Positions 1 through 12,755 of a stretch of DNA of 64,000 nucleotides are shown here, piece by piece (position 1 is the first letter of the stretch; each line of letters opens with the position of its first letter). Where the stretch lies: NCBI GenBank assembly GCA_013398955.1, contig VWPU01017524.1, forward strand, positions 1 to 64,000, given 5' to 3'. Below the pieces are notes generated by a model. The model had not been told where the DNA came from, made no database searches, and saw nothing but the letters and a program-made list of their open reading frames with translations. The stretch comes from Callaeas wilsoni (Eukaryota > Chordata > Aves > Passeriformes > Callaeidae). Both the position numbers and the translations under genes were made by a program.

Positions 1-3000
1 CTTCTTAATTGTGGTGGTTTGTTTTCTCTTCAAATAAATGTGTCAAACCACAGCATGCCTACTTGTCCTTCTTTTGTGGCTAATTCATTTAGTCATCCTC
101 CTGTGTTCTCTATATAAATGATGTGTTGCATGCAAGAGATTTTCCTGTTTCTGTCTTCTTTGGAGAGCTATGGTTCCAAGGAGGCTGTATACAGTGTGAT
201 TAGTCTTATCAGAACATGGAAGCTGAGATCTGAGAATTTTAGAGAACACGTGGACATGGGCAGGGGGATTAGATCACGATATCATTATTCTGTAGATCAT
301 GAGCAACCCACTTTGTAGCTCCTTTTTAATTTAGTTGGTTTGGAGATTTTAAACGTGCAAGTTGAAAGTTCCATCAAGTCAATTATGTCTGCAAAGTCAT
401 TGACCATCTTGGTATGGTGTTCTTTCACTCTGTCTTCATGGTATCTTGCATTTTGTGTCATCCATTAATAATTTACTGACTCGGAAAAGGAGAGTTGTGA
501 GTTTCAGCATCCAGATTTTAGTAGAGGCTTGTGGATATAAGAGCTGGTCTTAACTCGACTGAGCAGGGAGTCAGTCTTGACTCTTCAGGGAAGTTAACTC
601 ACTTAATGGTGTATGGAGCAGGTACGGGTCAGCATGTTTGTCTTTCCCTTTCAAAAGATTTTGTCTTGATGTGTGATACAGAAGATATAGCTTTCTCTTG
701 CTTTCCCATGTATGTACAAAAAGGATGTGAAAAATTCTGAAATTATAAAACAATTGATTTTTCTCTACCAGACAGCTATCATAAAGTACATGAGTCTCAT
801 TCCATGTGTGACATACAAAACTTCCAAATGAAATCCTACTGGAAACAAAATGTTTCTTTTAAAGATTTTATTCATCAAATACACCTTTTAAATGAAATAT
901 TTCATTAAAATCTTTAAATCAGTTATATTTAGTATACTTTTAATGTTCGCTTAAATTTTATTTTGTATCATCCTCTATTATTATTAGTTATGACTTCTTT
1001 ATCAGGAAAATGTATTGACTTGAAGTGTACTTGAAGGCTCTATTTTCCCTTAAGAGAAAGTAGAGTAGAAGGCATTTCTTTGGGGTTAGAACATTTGAAA
1101 ATTATTGGTATAGATATTACTTAGCAAAAGATATCATCCAGAAGTAGGAGACCTTCATCAATAAATTAATTTCCTCAAATATTTATTTCCTCTAAAGAGG
1201 CACAGCCAGATCCACTAGATAAGAGCACTTCACTTTAAGTTCTGTGAATTTTTTTCAAAAGAGTGCAATGAAGAGAAAGCCCTTGGTTCCCTTGTAGCTG
1301 TTTAATATCTATACAGATCTATTTTGCCTATTTTGTCTAATTCTACTAATTTTGATCTACCTTTGTGTGCAATCATATATGTATGTGCTCTAAATTTACC
1401 CTAAAGGACTGGTAGTCTTAACCTTGTAGTCGTTAATTTCTTGCTTTTTCTCATTACAAACTATCTGTAAGTAGAATTGACCATCTACAGAGAAAGCACA
1501 TATCCATATTAATCTAGAAGCAAGGTATGCTCCAGATACTTTCTTTGTGTGATTCATGTTACTCATTCTCATATACTTGTGTGAATAGAAAAGTGAAAAT
1601 ACCATTAGATATCAATAAGAAATCAGAGACTTATTTTCCAAGTTCTGGCTGAAAGGATGAAAATCCCTCAGTGGTTTGCATGGAATTCAACTGGTTCCAT
1701 ACTCTCCCCCAAAGCATTGTCATCACCAAGAAGACTGAATGATGTTATCCAGGTAGAATAGTAGAGAAACTATGGGTTAGCAGCAAGAGCAAATTAAATT
1801 TTTAAGCCTTTTTTTTTGCCATCCTTCAAACTCTATGTGTTTTAGGTTTGCTTGAAAGTTGCTAGCATGGCCCCACGTATAACTGCCCTTTAGATGTTCT
1901 CTGAGACTGTACTTTCCACTTAAGAAACTTAGCACACGTGCTGCAAACGCACTTACAAGAGCATGAGGTTAATTTTCTATGGTTAGAGATACTGATGCTG
2001 AGACGTTTTTTTCAAATTGCATTTTTGAACTAAAGCAAAGTGGCAGTGTAGATGAACCTTTAGTATTCCAAACTGGCTTGGACCAAACAGATACTAACCA
2101 TTCCTCCTTGTAAAATCTTAAGTTGTAGAAGAGAAAAAAATAAATAGGTAATATTACTACTGTTGTACGTGAATGCTAGCACCTCACTGTATCTCTACAT
2201 GAAAGCTTCTTTTATTAAGACTTAAGGAAGTCATTACCCTTTTATGAGTGTTTACATGTTTTACACATATGTCACCACAGTTACATTATAAATGCAGCAT
2301 TATTTTTGCCAGTGGCATTTTACAAAACAAGGAAAGTAGTTCAAAAATAACTTTAAAAAATGCCTTTGGATTATTTTACTCTGGAGGAAAATAATTGATA
2401 ATGTTTCCCCACATTAAAATTTGATTTTTTTAAATAAAGTTGGGATGTTTTTCTAAATACTGTGTAACATTTGTAAATCATTCAAATACAGTAAGCATAA
2501 CAAACACTTTGATTCAATTACATATATAAGGAAGTTGCAAATCGTATTTATTGGATCAGTTAAGTAACATGGACTAAAGTAAACTTACTTTTTATATTAT
2601 TAGTGTTTTTATTTCCTGCTTAGTGTAAGCAATTTTGTTGGCAGCATCTTCAGTATACCTATCAAGTTAAATGCCATAATTCTAGTACTCTTTTTTTAAC
2701 CAATAGAAATAGATAATAAGATTTCCTCTGTGGATAGAAGAAATGTTGATGAAATAAAGATAACAATTATTTTTCTTTCATCAAAAGAGACTTCGAGTAC
2801 TGTATTAGAAGAACCCTTTTTAAAGAATCACTCACTTTAAAGTTTGGAAAGACTAATACTTCATTTTCTTTATCTGACTTGTCAGTAAATTGCACAAAAA
2901 TAAAATGCTAATGTTGCCATGCTATTATGATAGACACAATTTTTTTTGGCAGTTTTATGGGATATATTTTTATTTTAATTTTGTTTTCTGTGATTGTTTG

Positions 3001-4349
3001 GGGTTTTTTGGTAAAGGAAAAATCTCCAGTCTCATAAATTTTAGATTATTTTGTAAAATTGTTTTCTGTTTTATAATGTTAAAGCCAGAAGGAAAATTAG
3101 ACAAGATTTAATAAGAACCTGGATTTCCTGTGAAATTTGAGAGGTGGTAAACAACCTATGGTTTTTTGATACATAGCACCTTTACTTTAAAAACTATAAG
3201 GTGGTTTTAGAAAGTGTATATAAATATATCCTGTCATTTATAAAATACAAAATAATTCTACTCATGTGTGAAACAATACAACTGAGACAAAGCTATTCTG
3301 AGCTCCTAAATCCATTATGATTTCACTACTGATCACTAGTTTTCCACTCAATGCACTAAAATCCATATAAGTAATACTGTAAAAAGAAAAAAAAATTAAA
3401 GTCTGACTAACTTCTCATTTTCAAAATATAACATAATTTTCAAGTGAATATAATATATTCTGCGCAGATGATTTTGTAGTTTATAGTATTGAGTAACTGG
3501 AAAAGAGGTTACTAAAGAGTTCAAAATGTTATGCAAATTTAACTATCACAGTCAAGTAATAAATTAAGTCATACTTTACCAATCTTTCAGATTGTAAAAA
3601 AGCCCTCAGATCTAGTCAATATCTTGCACCAAAATCATAAATATGTCAGATACCTCCTTGCACATACATTTATAACAGTAATTTCTCAGGTAATGTATTG
3701 TGACCCTTTATAGAAATGTTTCTGTCCTGTAATAAACATACAATTTAGGAATGAAAAATGCTGTTTAATTATGTAAGGTTTTGTTTTCAGTGAATAGCAA
3801 ATATTTGTGCACCATGATTTAGCAAGCTGGACTAGTAAATCCAGTCATCTAGAAATTGCCTGTAAATCCTTGAAAAGAACTCTTGCAGGGCAATATCCTC
3901 TTATTACCTTAAAATTGCAATTGAGTGAAATGTCCTTCTTCTCAGTAGATTACACAATGCACTCAGATGCGGTAAATTTTTCTCTGTTCTTCTATGTTCC
4001 CCCTCTTCTTATAAAGTTCAGACTAACCAGGAGAAAGCAGAGATATCCTTGTTGACCACAACAAGAGTGGAATGCAGCACTGACAAATCACCAGTCATTA
4101 AATTTCAAGGAAACTCTGAGCTTCTCTTAACCTCTTGGAAAATGTTCTCATTTAGAGCTAGATGTGACTCTCAGAAAAATGAGCTTAACCATTCCATAAT
4201 GACCTTTCTCTACATCTTCACAGAAAGACCAACCTGTTTACTAACACTGAACTTCATACAGTAGCAGTTCAGCTTGTAGTAGAACTGCATGTGAAAATTG
4301 GGGCATGGCTACTCACAGGTGCAAGGCCTTGAAACTGGGTTAGATTCCA
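1..4349. other. AT-rich unique sequence, no gene recognised
   Basis: I see no CR1 tail, LTR end, RNA gene or recognisable exon in this stretch. The open frames are short (82 codons at most), overlap on both strands and resemble no protein family I know. Short A and T runs occur throughout, as is usual for avian intergenic or intronic DNA. Confidence 0.7.
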
Positions 4350-5582
4350 AAATCACAGAATACGCTAAGTTGAAAGGGATCCATAAAGACCATGGAGTTC
4401 AACTCCTGGTCCTGCACAGCATCATCCACAAGAATCACACCATGTGCCTTAGAGCATTGTCCAAACACTTCTTGAAATCTGTCAAGTTTATTGATGTGTC
4501 CACTTCCCTGGGGAGCCTGTTCCAGTGACCAGCCACCCTCTGGGTGAAGAACCTTTTTCTCATATCCGTTCTAGACCTCCCCTGACACAACTGTAGGCCA
4601 TTCCCTCAGGTTCTGCCACAGGTCATCACAGAGAAGAGATCAGTGCCTGCCTGTCCTCCTCCCTCACAAGGAAGCTGCAAACTGCCATGAGGTCTCCCCT
4701 CAGTCTCCTCTTCTCCAGGCTGAACAGACCAAGTGACCTCAGCTGCTCCTCATATGGCTTCTCCTCAAGGGCCTTCAATATCATTATGGCCCTCCTTTGG
4801 GTACTCTCTAGTAGCTTGATACCTTTCTTATATTGTGGCCCCCAAAACTGGCCCCAGCACTCAAGGTGAGGCTGTCCCAGTGCAGATCAGAACAGGACAA
4901 TCCCCTCCCTTGTCCAGCTGGCCATGCTGGGCCTGATGCCCCCCAGGACATGCTTGGCCCTCCTGGCTGCCAGGACACTGCTGATTCATATTCAACTTTC
5001 CACTGACCAGGACTCCCAGATCCCTTTCCATGGCTCTGCTCTCCAGCCTCTCATTCCCCAGACTGTCCATCCATCTAAGGTTTTCTCATCCCAGGTGCAG
5101 AATCTGGCACTTTCCCTTGTTGAACTTCATATGGTTTTTGATTGCCCATTCCTCTAACTTGCTGAGGTCTCTCTGCAGGGTCTCCCTGCCTTTGAGGGAG
5201 TCAACAGATCCTCCCACATTTGTATCATCTGTGAACTTGCTTCCCCATCCCTTCCAGTCCTGTGTCCAAGACATTTATGAAGATGTTGAAAAGCACAGGG
5301 CTAAGATGGAGCCCTGTAGAACCCCACTGGTGACAGGTCACCAGTCTGATGTCACCCCATTCACTATAACCCTTTGCGCCAAATCCCTGAGCCAGTTGCT
5401 AACCCATCCCATGATGTGTTTATCCAACTGCGTGCTGCACGTTTTGTCCATAAGGATACTGTGAGAGAGAGCATGGAAAGCTTTACTGAAATCCAAACAC
5501 CAGTTGGCTTCCCTTGATCAACTAGTTGGGTTACCTTGTTAAAAAGGCAAATTAGATTTGATAAGCAGGATAGCAATGACAA
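4350..5582 (-). mobile_element. CR1 LINE, 5'-truncated, RT half and 3' tail
   Basis: This is a non-LTR retroposon read on the minus strand. Its 3' end is the low-coordinate side: on the plus strand CACAGAAT (4354-4361) is the reverse complement of the CR1 octamer ATTCTGTG. The minus strand then encodes, in broken frames, the reverse transcriptase and C-terminal part of CR1 ORF2. Recognisable pieces are a KVTQLVDQGKP-like stretch near 5530, the RT catalytic box as FTDD at 5224-5235, and a KGKCQILHLG stretch ending near 5089. The copy begins inside the RT domain, so endonuclease and ORF1 are missing, the usual result of incomplete target-primed reverse transcription. It closely matches the plus-strand copy at 52836-54073. 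It is dead: frames are broken and the 5' half is absent. Confidence 0.95.
5086..5274 (-). pseudogene. CR1 ORF2 RT fragment containing catalytic box
   Basis: This is the longest clean stretch of the CR1 reverse transcriptase in this copy. It carries the metal-binding box near residues 14-17 as FTDD, where LINE RTs normally have F/Y-A-D-D, followed by a GGSVDSLKGRETLQRDLSKLEEWA-type segment (given here only as a description of the CR1 post-catalytic helix region) and KGKCQILHLG. It would have been the polymerase core that copies element RNA into DNA at the insertion site. Upstream and downstream CR1 sequence lies in other frames, so no functional protein can come from it. The A-to-T change is shared with the copy at 53205-53216. 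Confidence 0.85.
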
Positions 5583-6194
5583 TACAGAATTTTTTCAAAG
5601 TGAAAGTACATATCTAATGCCATTCTATATCTCCTTAGGATTGGGTAGCTAATTGCAGAGCATTTTTAGAACACTATTTGCTCTTTAAATAAATATCAAT
5701 TAGCAATTGCCATGGCAACTGTGAAATATAGGATGCCCTGATATGTAAGGTATGCTAACTTCTAAGATACAAGACACCAGTGGGAAATACAAAGATATCA
5801 GGGGAAAATTTGTAATTTTTTTTCTCAGTGTTTTCAGGGGATGGAACAGATACAGCTGTTCAGTGTTGAGTTTGTGGAAATAAAAATACTGCATCTTCAT
5901 TTTATGTTCCTCTTTTCTCCTTGGAATGATGATCGGAATCACATTTTTTCTTTATTTGGAAGTTTTTTGTGCTCACAACTGAATGAAAACAAAAACTAAA
6001 GTGGTGGATGAAGAAAGCAAAGTATTGACCTGAGAAATTGTAGGTTACCTCTCTCCTCAGGCTTTGGAAAGATGATGGAGCATGGCTGTTTACAGTCCAT
6101 GCAAATAAAGTCACTTGCTTCTTCCAAGCACAAATTATGCTCAATAAGTATACTCACCTTCTCCTATTGGCTGAGTGGAAAAAAATAGATGAGC
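5583..6194. other. Spacer between two CR1 fragments, nothing recognised
   Basis: AT-rich sequence between the minus-strand CR1 and the older plus-strand CR1 tail. Two overlapping 80-codon frames on the minus strand are unremarkable. No promoter, RNA gene or repeat is evident. Confidence 0.6.
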
Positions 6195-6394
6195 AGAAAA
6201 TTTTTCTCCCTGAGAGGACAGTACAGCATTCAGGTTGCCCAGAAGGATTTTGCATCTCTGCCCTTGGAGGTATTCATGATGCAGATTAATGAAGCCATGG
6301 TGGCCTAGCCTGTGGTAGTTCTAGATTTAATGGCAGATTGGATCCTCTTGATGTAACTTTCAACCCATATTTCTTTAATATTGTAAATCTGTGA
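6195..6394 (+). mobile_element. Old, diverged CR1 3' tail
   Basis: About 200 bases follow the order of the CR1 3' end: an AAATTTTTCTCCCTGAGAGG-like stretch, then CAGGTTGCCCAGAAGG (6231-6246), CCCTTGGAGGTATTCATGA (6262-6280), a degraded GATCCTCTTGATG segment, a CTTTCAACCCATATT segment where CR1 has the CCTTCCAACCCAAACC box, and a decayed octamer region near 6385-6394. Divergence is much higher than in the other CR1 copies of this window, so it is probably an older insertion or another subfamily. No coding capacity remains. Identification rests on the order of several short matches. Confidence 0.65.
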
Positions 6395-9300
6395 AAGTAT
6401 GCTAACAATTGCTTTCTTTAATTAATAGAAAAATTTAAAATCCTTATTACAAAGAAAGGCATGGTCTCTCATATTAAAATCTGACATATTCTAGTGAGGG
6501 CATTTGTGGGCATTCTAGAGGGCATTCTGCTTCCCTCTGTCTGGGGTATAGAGCTCTGGTCAATGGCACCATTTCAGCATCTCATTGTTTCAGTCTGGCT
6601 ACCTTTTTGACATTTTCTTTGTCTTTTGAATTGTTAATCTACTTTAGCAGCTCCTTAAGAAAGTTTCTCCTGCCTGCTATGTCTTTTGGTATTTATAGCA
6701 TCAGAATATACTTGTATAAAATTCCATGGAAAATAACTTTTTTCAGGCAAGTTTGTACCCTGCCAAGAGCTGCAAAATGGTCAATTACACATTATAGCAC
6801 CAAGAAAACTTGTTTTGGAAAATTTTAAACACTTTTCTACTTCTGGTCAGATTTTCCATTCTCACTGACTATTCCCCTTCAGGGATTCTCCTATTCCATT
6901 TGTTATAAACCATGAAATAAGTTTCCTTCATTGCCACATTAACTAAACAGTTATAGATGTATCACCAAGTCTATGGAGATTTATGGAGAGGTGATGTTGA
7001 ATAGCTTGTGTGCATTTTGTGGGCTAAACACCTTATTTAATTATTTCTAAAAATATTTTAAAACCTTCATATGAATGAACGACTAAGCAAGTTTAAGAAA
7101 AACATACAAACAGGTATAAAGAACACATCACAGGTTATAAAATCTGTATGTTTTAATTATGTAGCTTTTCTTGGTGGGTTTTTGCATAGACTAGTGCAGC
7201 AACTGTGTTGCTTCCACAGTTTCATGTGAGGATTAAGCCTTTTGAGAAGATTTGCCTCTTTTACCCAAAAGATCTGTGTCTTTTGTGAGTTGATGTTTAA
7301 CCTACCTCCTATTTTGAAAGTCTCTGCATTCAAAATTAATTGTGTCCAGAAAACATCTTTCAGACCTGTCTTTTAGGTGTTTCTAGGAGACAATAGAAAA
7401 CAGCAAGTTGTAATCTTTTTTAGTGAGACATGCATTCTTTTTGTATGTATATCTGAGAAAAAAATTGAATACAAAGCTAGTGTTTCTCCTCCTCTTACAA
7501 GTACTTTACACTAACTTTGGCATTATAGGAAATTATATTAATACAGATTAAAAGCCAACCGAAAACAGAAGAGAATTTCTAATTGAATTTTCATTAAAGA
7601 AAGAGAAACAAAATCATTTTAAAAGGTGAGATAACAACTTACTTCAGCTGATCTTTGTATCCATTGCTGCTCCAAGACTAAAAGTGCTAGGGAAGTGGGA
7701 TTAGTGATGGGTTAGTGACTTAAAAGACCCATGCAGAGCAATGTGTGTTGAACTTTGCCTTGACTGACCTGAGATTATTGCTAAAATATTGTTTCTGAGC
7801 AGTTCTTGTAACAGTGGAAGTGAAATAGTCAGGAATGAGTGTCAATATATGAGAGACGTTAAACTAATTTCATAATTCTGCAGCAATATGATGTTGTAGA
7901 TAGATGATGTAAGTCCTTCAAAGTTTGTCTTCTTAGGAATCATATATGAAACAACTTAGGTTTTCTGTTCATTTCAAAGTAGTCTACATTCTTTATTACT
8001 TTATTGTTAAACCTTTTTATAATTTTTTGTTTCCTACTTCTTTAGACTGCTGTTAGTATCATGATGTTAAAATGTTGCACTGTAAAAAGTTTTTTTTAGA
8101 AGTTTGTTTTGTCATCTTATTCTGGACTGTAGTTTGGAATCCTCTCAATGTACTTTCCATTCTTTTTTCTTTTTCACTCTACTTTGTTCTGACTTTCTTG
8201 GCAAATTTCTCATTTTGAATTTTAGGAGACTGGATATTCCCCAAGTAGTAAAGCAAGACGTTTTAGATACTCTTTTTCACTATTTATTAATTTTGATAAG
8301 AGCTGTTGAGGAATATAGAGATGTAAATTTGAGCTTTAGTAAACCTGATGTGAACTTTCAGACACTACTTATTTTAATAGATTGATAAAAAAAAGAATTT
8401 TTCATATATTAAAATATGTTTAAAGGGTTTACAATTAAAGAAATGACTAGGTATTTGTCAGCCATTCAGTGAAGATTATTTAAATATCTATGTATTTCCC
8501 ATCAGAAGCCACATTCTTGCAGCAAATATGCAGATTTTTTCTTTTCAGAATTGTCAAAATGCATATTTAAATTAGAAATTTTGATAGAAATCAATTAACT
8601 TTGCTTTAACTTTCAGCTGTCTGGGGCTTTGTTTGTTTGTCTGATTGATGGTTTTCTTTATTTTAAAATTATTTTTCTTGTTGTGAAGTTCTAGACTTTT
8701 TCTTCTATACATTTTACAGCAGATATTCTGGCTAGGCTATTACTGAAGAGTTTTGACCTGTGAGTCTTTTAAATTTTGTCTTTAAGCTATTGGAGCCCAG
8801 GGGATTTCTGCTAGAAAGGACATGCTTCTCACCTAATTATGAAAGTCTCTACATCAAATCTATCAAATTTTCTCATATGTTCATTCTTTTTTTGAGATTG
8901 CTGTTCTCTATTCAATGAACTTTCTTTGCTTAAATAATCTGAAGTTTTTTCTATTCAAGAGCCAATTAGTCCTTTTCTGTTTTTTCAGCTCTTTTCTGTG
9001 TATGTTATTCTATGAATGCTACTCTCAGCCACCTCAACTTCTACAAGCCTGATACTCTACAAGTTTGGGAAGATCCATGCTTCTATCTATAACTATAACT
9101 AAACTGCAGTGGTCATTCTTATGAAATTAGTGTAGGTTCTCAAATTTGCAGGCATGGAGAATTTCCGTCCTCTCACCTGCACCGGGAAATTTGACACGTG
9201 GAGTTTTCTGTAGCAGTTTTGATTCCAGCTAAACCCAGACAAAGGTGAGATGCTAAAGAACAGCCTGCAAATATTGTCAAACCTGCATTTTCCTCCATTC

Positions 9301-10539
9301 TGGTATTCAGTTTACTGTAGAAAATCACATACGCTTGTTTTCCATCTTAATACATTGTTCAAAATATGATGTTTAATTCTGCTAGATGTAAAAGTTACCA
9401 TCAGCACTTTCATTGCTGTTCAAGTTTTATTTAAAGTTAACATATATTTAATTTATATATTTATATTATTCAGGAATAACTTTACCTTACAACAACCTAG
9501 GTTTCTTTGAGAGATTCATGGGTTTTCATACTACGTTTGAAAAAGTCTTAGTTTATTGGAGGGTCTGATCAACAAAACTTAGAGACTCATCATAATAAAG
9601 TTTCTGTTCTTAAAAAAGTCAAATTTAAAAATCAGAATTAATTTAACTATATTTTTACTTTTAACTTTTTTGATAGTCAAAAGTACTCTTAGCATTATAA
9701 CAAAAATACTGTTAGTAATACAGAAAAGATAGTATTAGCCAACAATAAATATACAAGTTAGTACTTAAAAATTCAGAACAAAATTCTAAATTTATAAGTG
9801 TAAGATAGTGCCTTAAGAGTTGACCACAAAATTTTGAGATCTGACTGGTGTAATGTTGGGATACACATTTTAGGGGAAAAGTTGGATTTGTGTTCAGAGG
9901 GATTTTTACATGTGATGTTGTCAAGTTATACTGAATTGCGACTGGAAGATGAATAAGAAATTCCACAGAAAAAAAATTGTTTTTATGGTTTAAAGCTCAT
10001 TTTATTCCAAATATTTTTTACCACAAGGCATAGAAGAATAACCTTTTAGGAAGGTTAAAAATTATAAACATGTATGTAAAAATAATATACTGCTTCTTCC
10101 AAATGCACCATATCTTCTGAATGCATTAGTATTTTACTATTTCATGGATTACATATATAAAATTTATGTGTACTTTTTGTAATACTTGTATCTCACACCG
10201 TTTTGGCAAGTAGCTTCTGGACAGTAAGATTATTGAATATGTTTAAAAGTAGGTAAAAGGGCACTTGCAGTACCATTTACTATTCATTTGTTCTTGCTGA
10301 ACTGATGATCCTTTGCCACACAGAATAGCTCATGTACCTGACAGAGAAGTATGATATACTACCATTCGAATACATGAAATACTTTATTTCTGGGAATAGA
10401 AAACAGAAATGTAGTAACAGAGAACTAAAAATGACAATTGGCGATGTACCCAAAACCACCTTAAGAGGTTTCACCATCGTAAAATGCATTAACAGACTAA
10501 TTTGTCCTTTTATTTCCACCTGACATTATAGCCATGGAA
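6395..10539. other. AT-rich unique sequence, no gene recognised
   Basis: This stretch holds long T-rich and A-rich runs and short open frames, the longest 93 codons at 8104-8385, which resembles no protein I know. No LTR ends, CR1 octamers or RNA genes are visible. Confidence 0.65.
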
Positions 10540-11170
10540 AGACTTCCTTTATCAAAACTAGTTTTGAAAACAAATTCTCCTTAAAGGGGTCTTGTTCAGC
10601 AAGGCTGTGTACTCAACCATCATCCTTTTAAACGTAGCATGCTGAACAGGCAATTTCTAAATTTTCCTGTCCTTCTGGTCGGCATAGCCACCTATTGATC
10701 AAACTGGAACTGGATTAACCAAAGCTGTAGAAAAACCAGTGACCAATGCAAGTCAACACATGAGCTTCCAGGTGGAGTTCATTACAGCAAATCACCCAGC
10801 ATGATCCCCTTGATAGCACAGGAAGAAAAGAGCTTAAATTAAGGTGTTTTGTACTGATAGGCTCATTTCCTGCTCAAATGTGAAGGCCTCCTTCTTTTGC
10901 CCACACTCACTTAAACTACAGAACATTTGCTATTCTCAGAGGTCCTTGCTGCTATTTGCTGCTCTGTTTGTATAGCATGTGAAATATTCATGAGTTTGCA
11001 AGCTGAAGCACCATATATTTTAAATGAAGATTTCATAGTTGTGAGCTCCTGGCTTGTGAGCTGATAATTGAGAATTTACAGCTATACATTGTTTATTCAT
11101 AAACAAGCAGACCTGTGGGCATCTTGTTTGTAGTGATTATTCCTTGACTACTCCATTCCTTGCCCACCAT
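10540..11170. promoter_or_regulatory. Candidate conserved non-coding element (enhancer-like)
   Basis: This block differs from its flanks: base composition is more even, homopolymers are rare, no repeat is visible, and short motifs are dense. An inverted pair of forkhead-type cores, TGTTTAT and ATAAACA, sits at 11090-11105 with a 2-base gap, and a TGATAATTG homeodomain-like site lies about 30 bases before it. Vertebrate gene deserts often carry developmental enhancers of this texture. That this is one is inference from appearance; cross-species alignment would decide. Confidence 0.3.
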
Positions 11171-11489
11171 GTCTCATTCAAGCCTAGAGAACCTCCTAGT
11201 TTTGTAGTAATACTTGTGTCCTGATAAAAAACAATATTGTCATTCCTATGAAATTCCTTTTAGGCAGGCCATACCCTAAGCAATACAGCTAGGAAAAGTA
11301 ATCTGCTGGCTGGAGTGTCGTCCCATAACCTTTAACAGCCTCTGCCAAAGCAAAGCATCCTATGATTGAGTGATAAGTTCTGTTTCTGCTTATACTGTAT
11401 ATATGAAGACAAAGACTGTCACAGTACGACCACAGAAACCTTATAAATTTGCTGGTTTAAGTGCTTGTCTATGTTTAAAATGTATGTTC
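11171..11489. other. Unique sequence before the long CR1
   Basis: Non-repetitive, AT-moderate sequence. I see no gene or repeat. The exact border with the CR1 to the right cannot be fixed by eye. Confidence 0.5.
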
Positions 11490-11959
11490 AAATATGATCA
11501 GCTGATGAGGTGGCTGCAGCAACAGCTGGGGTAAGTCTGGGCGTGATTGTCAGATTGAGCAGTACAGGGAGGTTTCCAAGTTCAGGGACATCCAAGCGGC
11601 AGCCCAGAGCCCTGTCAGGACCTAGTAGCTCTTGTGATACACTCAGGCATGGAGGTGGCATTGCCAGGAGCATCCAAGAGAGATTTAAATGACTTTAGGG
11701 TATTGCCAAAGCACACCAAACAGAGTGAGCAAGCAGCAGGTGGCACATCAAAAGGATGTGGCATGACAGTTCAAGGGTATGCAGGAGTGGTGCTTCAGTC
11801 TGCAGGTAGGCTCATAGCTCTGCTAAATGCTGAGTGCTCTAGGTCTCTGCCATAATGATCCACACCTGACTCAGAGCCAAAACCAGTGTGTCTCCTGAGA
11901 CAGCCCCTGAGAATTCTGATGCTTCCACCCACCTGGTTGGAAGAACCCCTCTGAATGTT

Positions 11960-12679
11960 GACTTCCCCTCTGAAGTGCCTGTATATAAATGCACACAGCA
12001 CGTGCAACAAACAAGGGCTACAAATCTATGTGCGATCACAGGTCCATGATCTCATTATGATTACTACGAGATGGTGGGATGACTCACATGACTGGAATAT
12101 TGTCAGGATGGCTATGTACCTTTTAGAAAGAACAGATCAGAGATGTGAGGTGATGGAGTTACTCTTTAAGTGAGACACCAACTAGAATGCATTGAGCTCT
12201 ACCCAGAGACAGACAAATGATCTGAAAGTTTATGAGTAAGAATTAAGGGACAGGCTAGTGTGGGTGACACTGTTGTAGGAGCTCTGGTAATGAGATCACC
12301 AAAAGGGATCAGAAGGAGGAAATTTGTGGCCTTTCTGTGAGAAGCTGGCAATAACCTCATGGTCACAGGCCCTGTTTCTTCTGGGGTACTTCCACCACCC
12401 TGATATTTGCTGGAGGGAAAACACGGCTTTGAACACACAGTCCAGGAAGTTACTGCAGATCATTGAAGTAACTTTTTGGTGCAAATGATGGAGGACCCAA
12501 CAAGGAAAGGAGTGTTGCTGGACCTTGTACTAACAAATCGGAAGGGAGTGGTTGAAGATGTGAAGGCTGGGAGCAGCCTTGGCTGTAGTGACCATGAGAT
12601 AGCGAAATTTGGGTACCTGCATGGAGAAAGCAAAGCAGTAAGAAGGACTAGGACCCCAAACTTCCTGAGAACTAACTGA
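11960..12679 (+). pseudogene. CR1 ORF2 APE-type endonuclease domain, broken
   Basis: This is the remnant of the apurinic-like endonuclease that nicks target DNA for CR1 insertion. Visible landmarks in order are CLYINAHS, a DLIMITTRWWDDSHDW segment (the family has E-T-W-W here, so the T-R change affects a conserved acidic position), a GYFHHPDICWRENTA segment near 12390 where the family has GDF-(N/H)-x-PDICW, a DPTRKGVLLDLVLTNRKG segment, and GCSDHEI containing the SDH motif (12587-12595). At least two frame changes separate the pieces. The aspartate-to-tyrosine change before HHPDICW is another likely inactivating change. Confidence 0.85.
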
Positions 12680-12755
12680 CCTCTTCAAAGACCTACTTAA
12701 AGGAATCCCATGGGAGAGGTCTCTAGGAGAGAAGGGGGTCCAAGAGAGCTAGTCA

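Noticed and set aside
5030..5464. 144-codon plus-strand frame as a gene
   Set aside because: It is antisense to CR1 ORF2; the same frame occurs in the other CR1 copy at 52976-53410.
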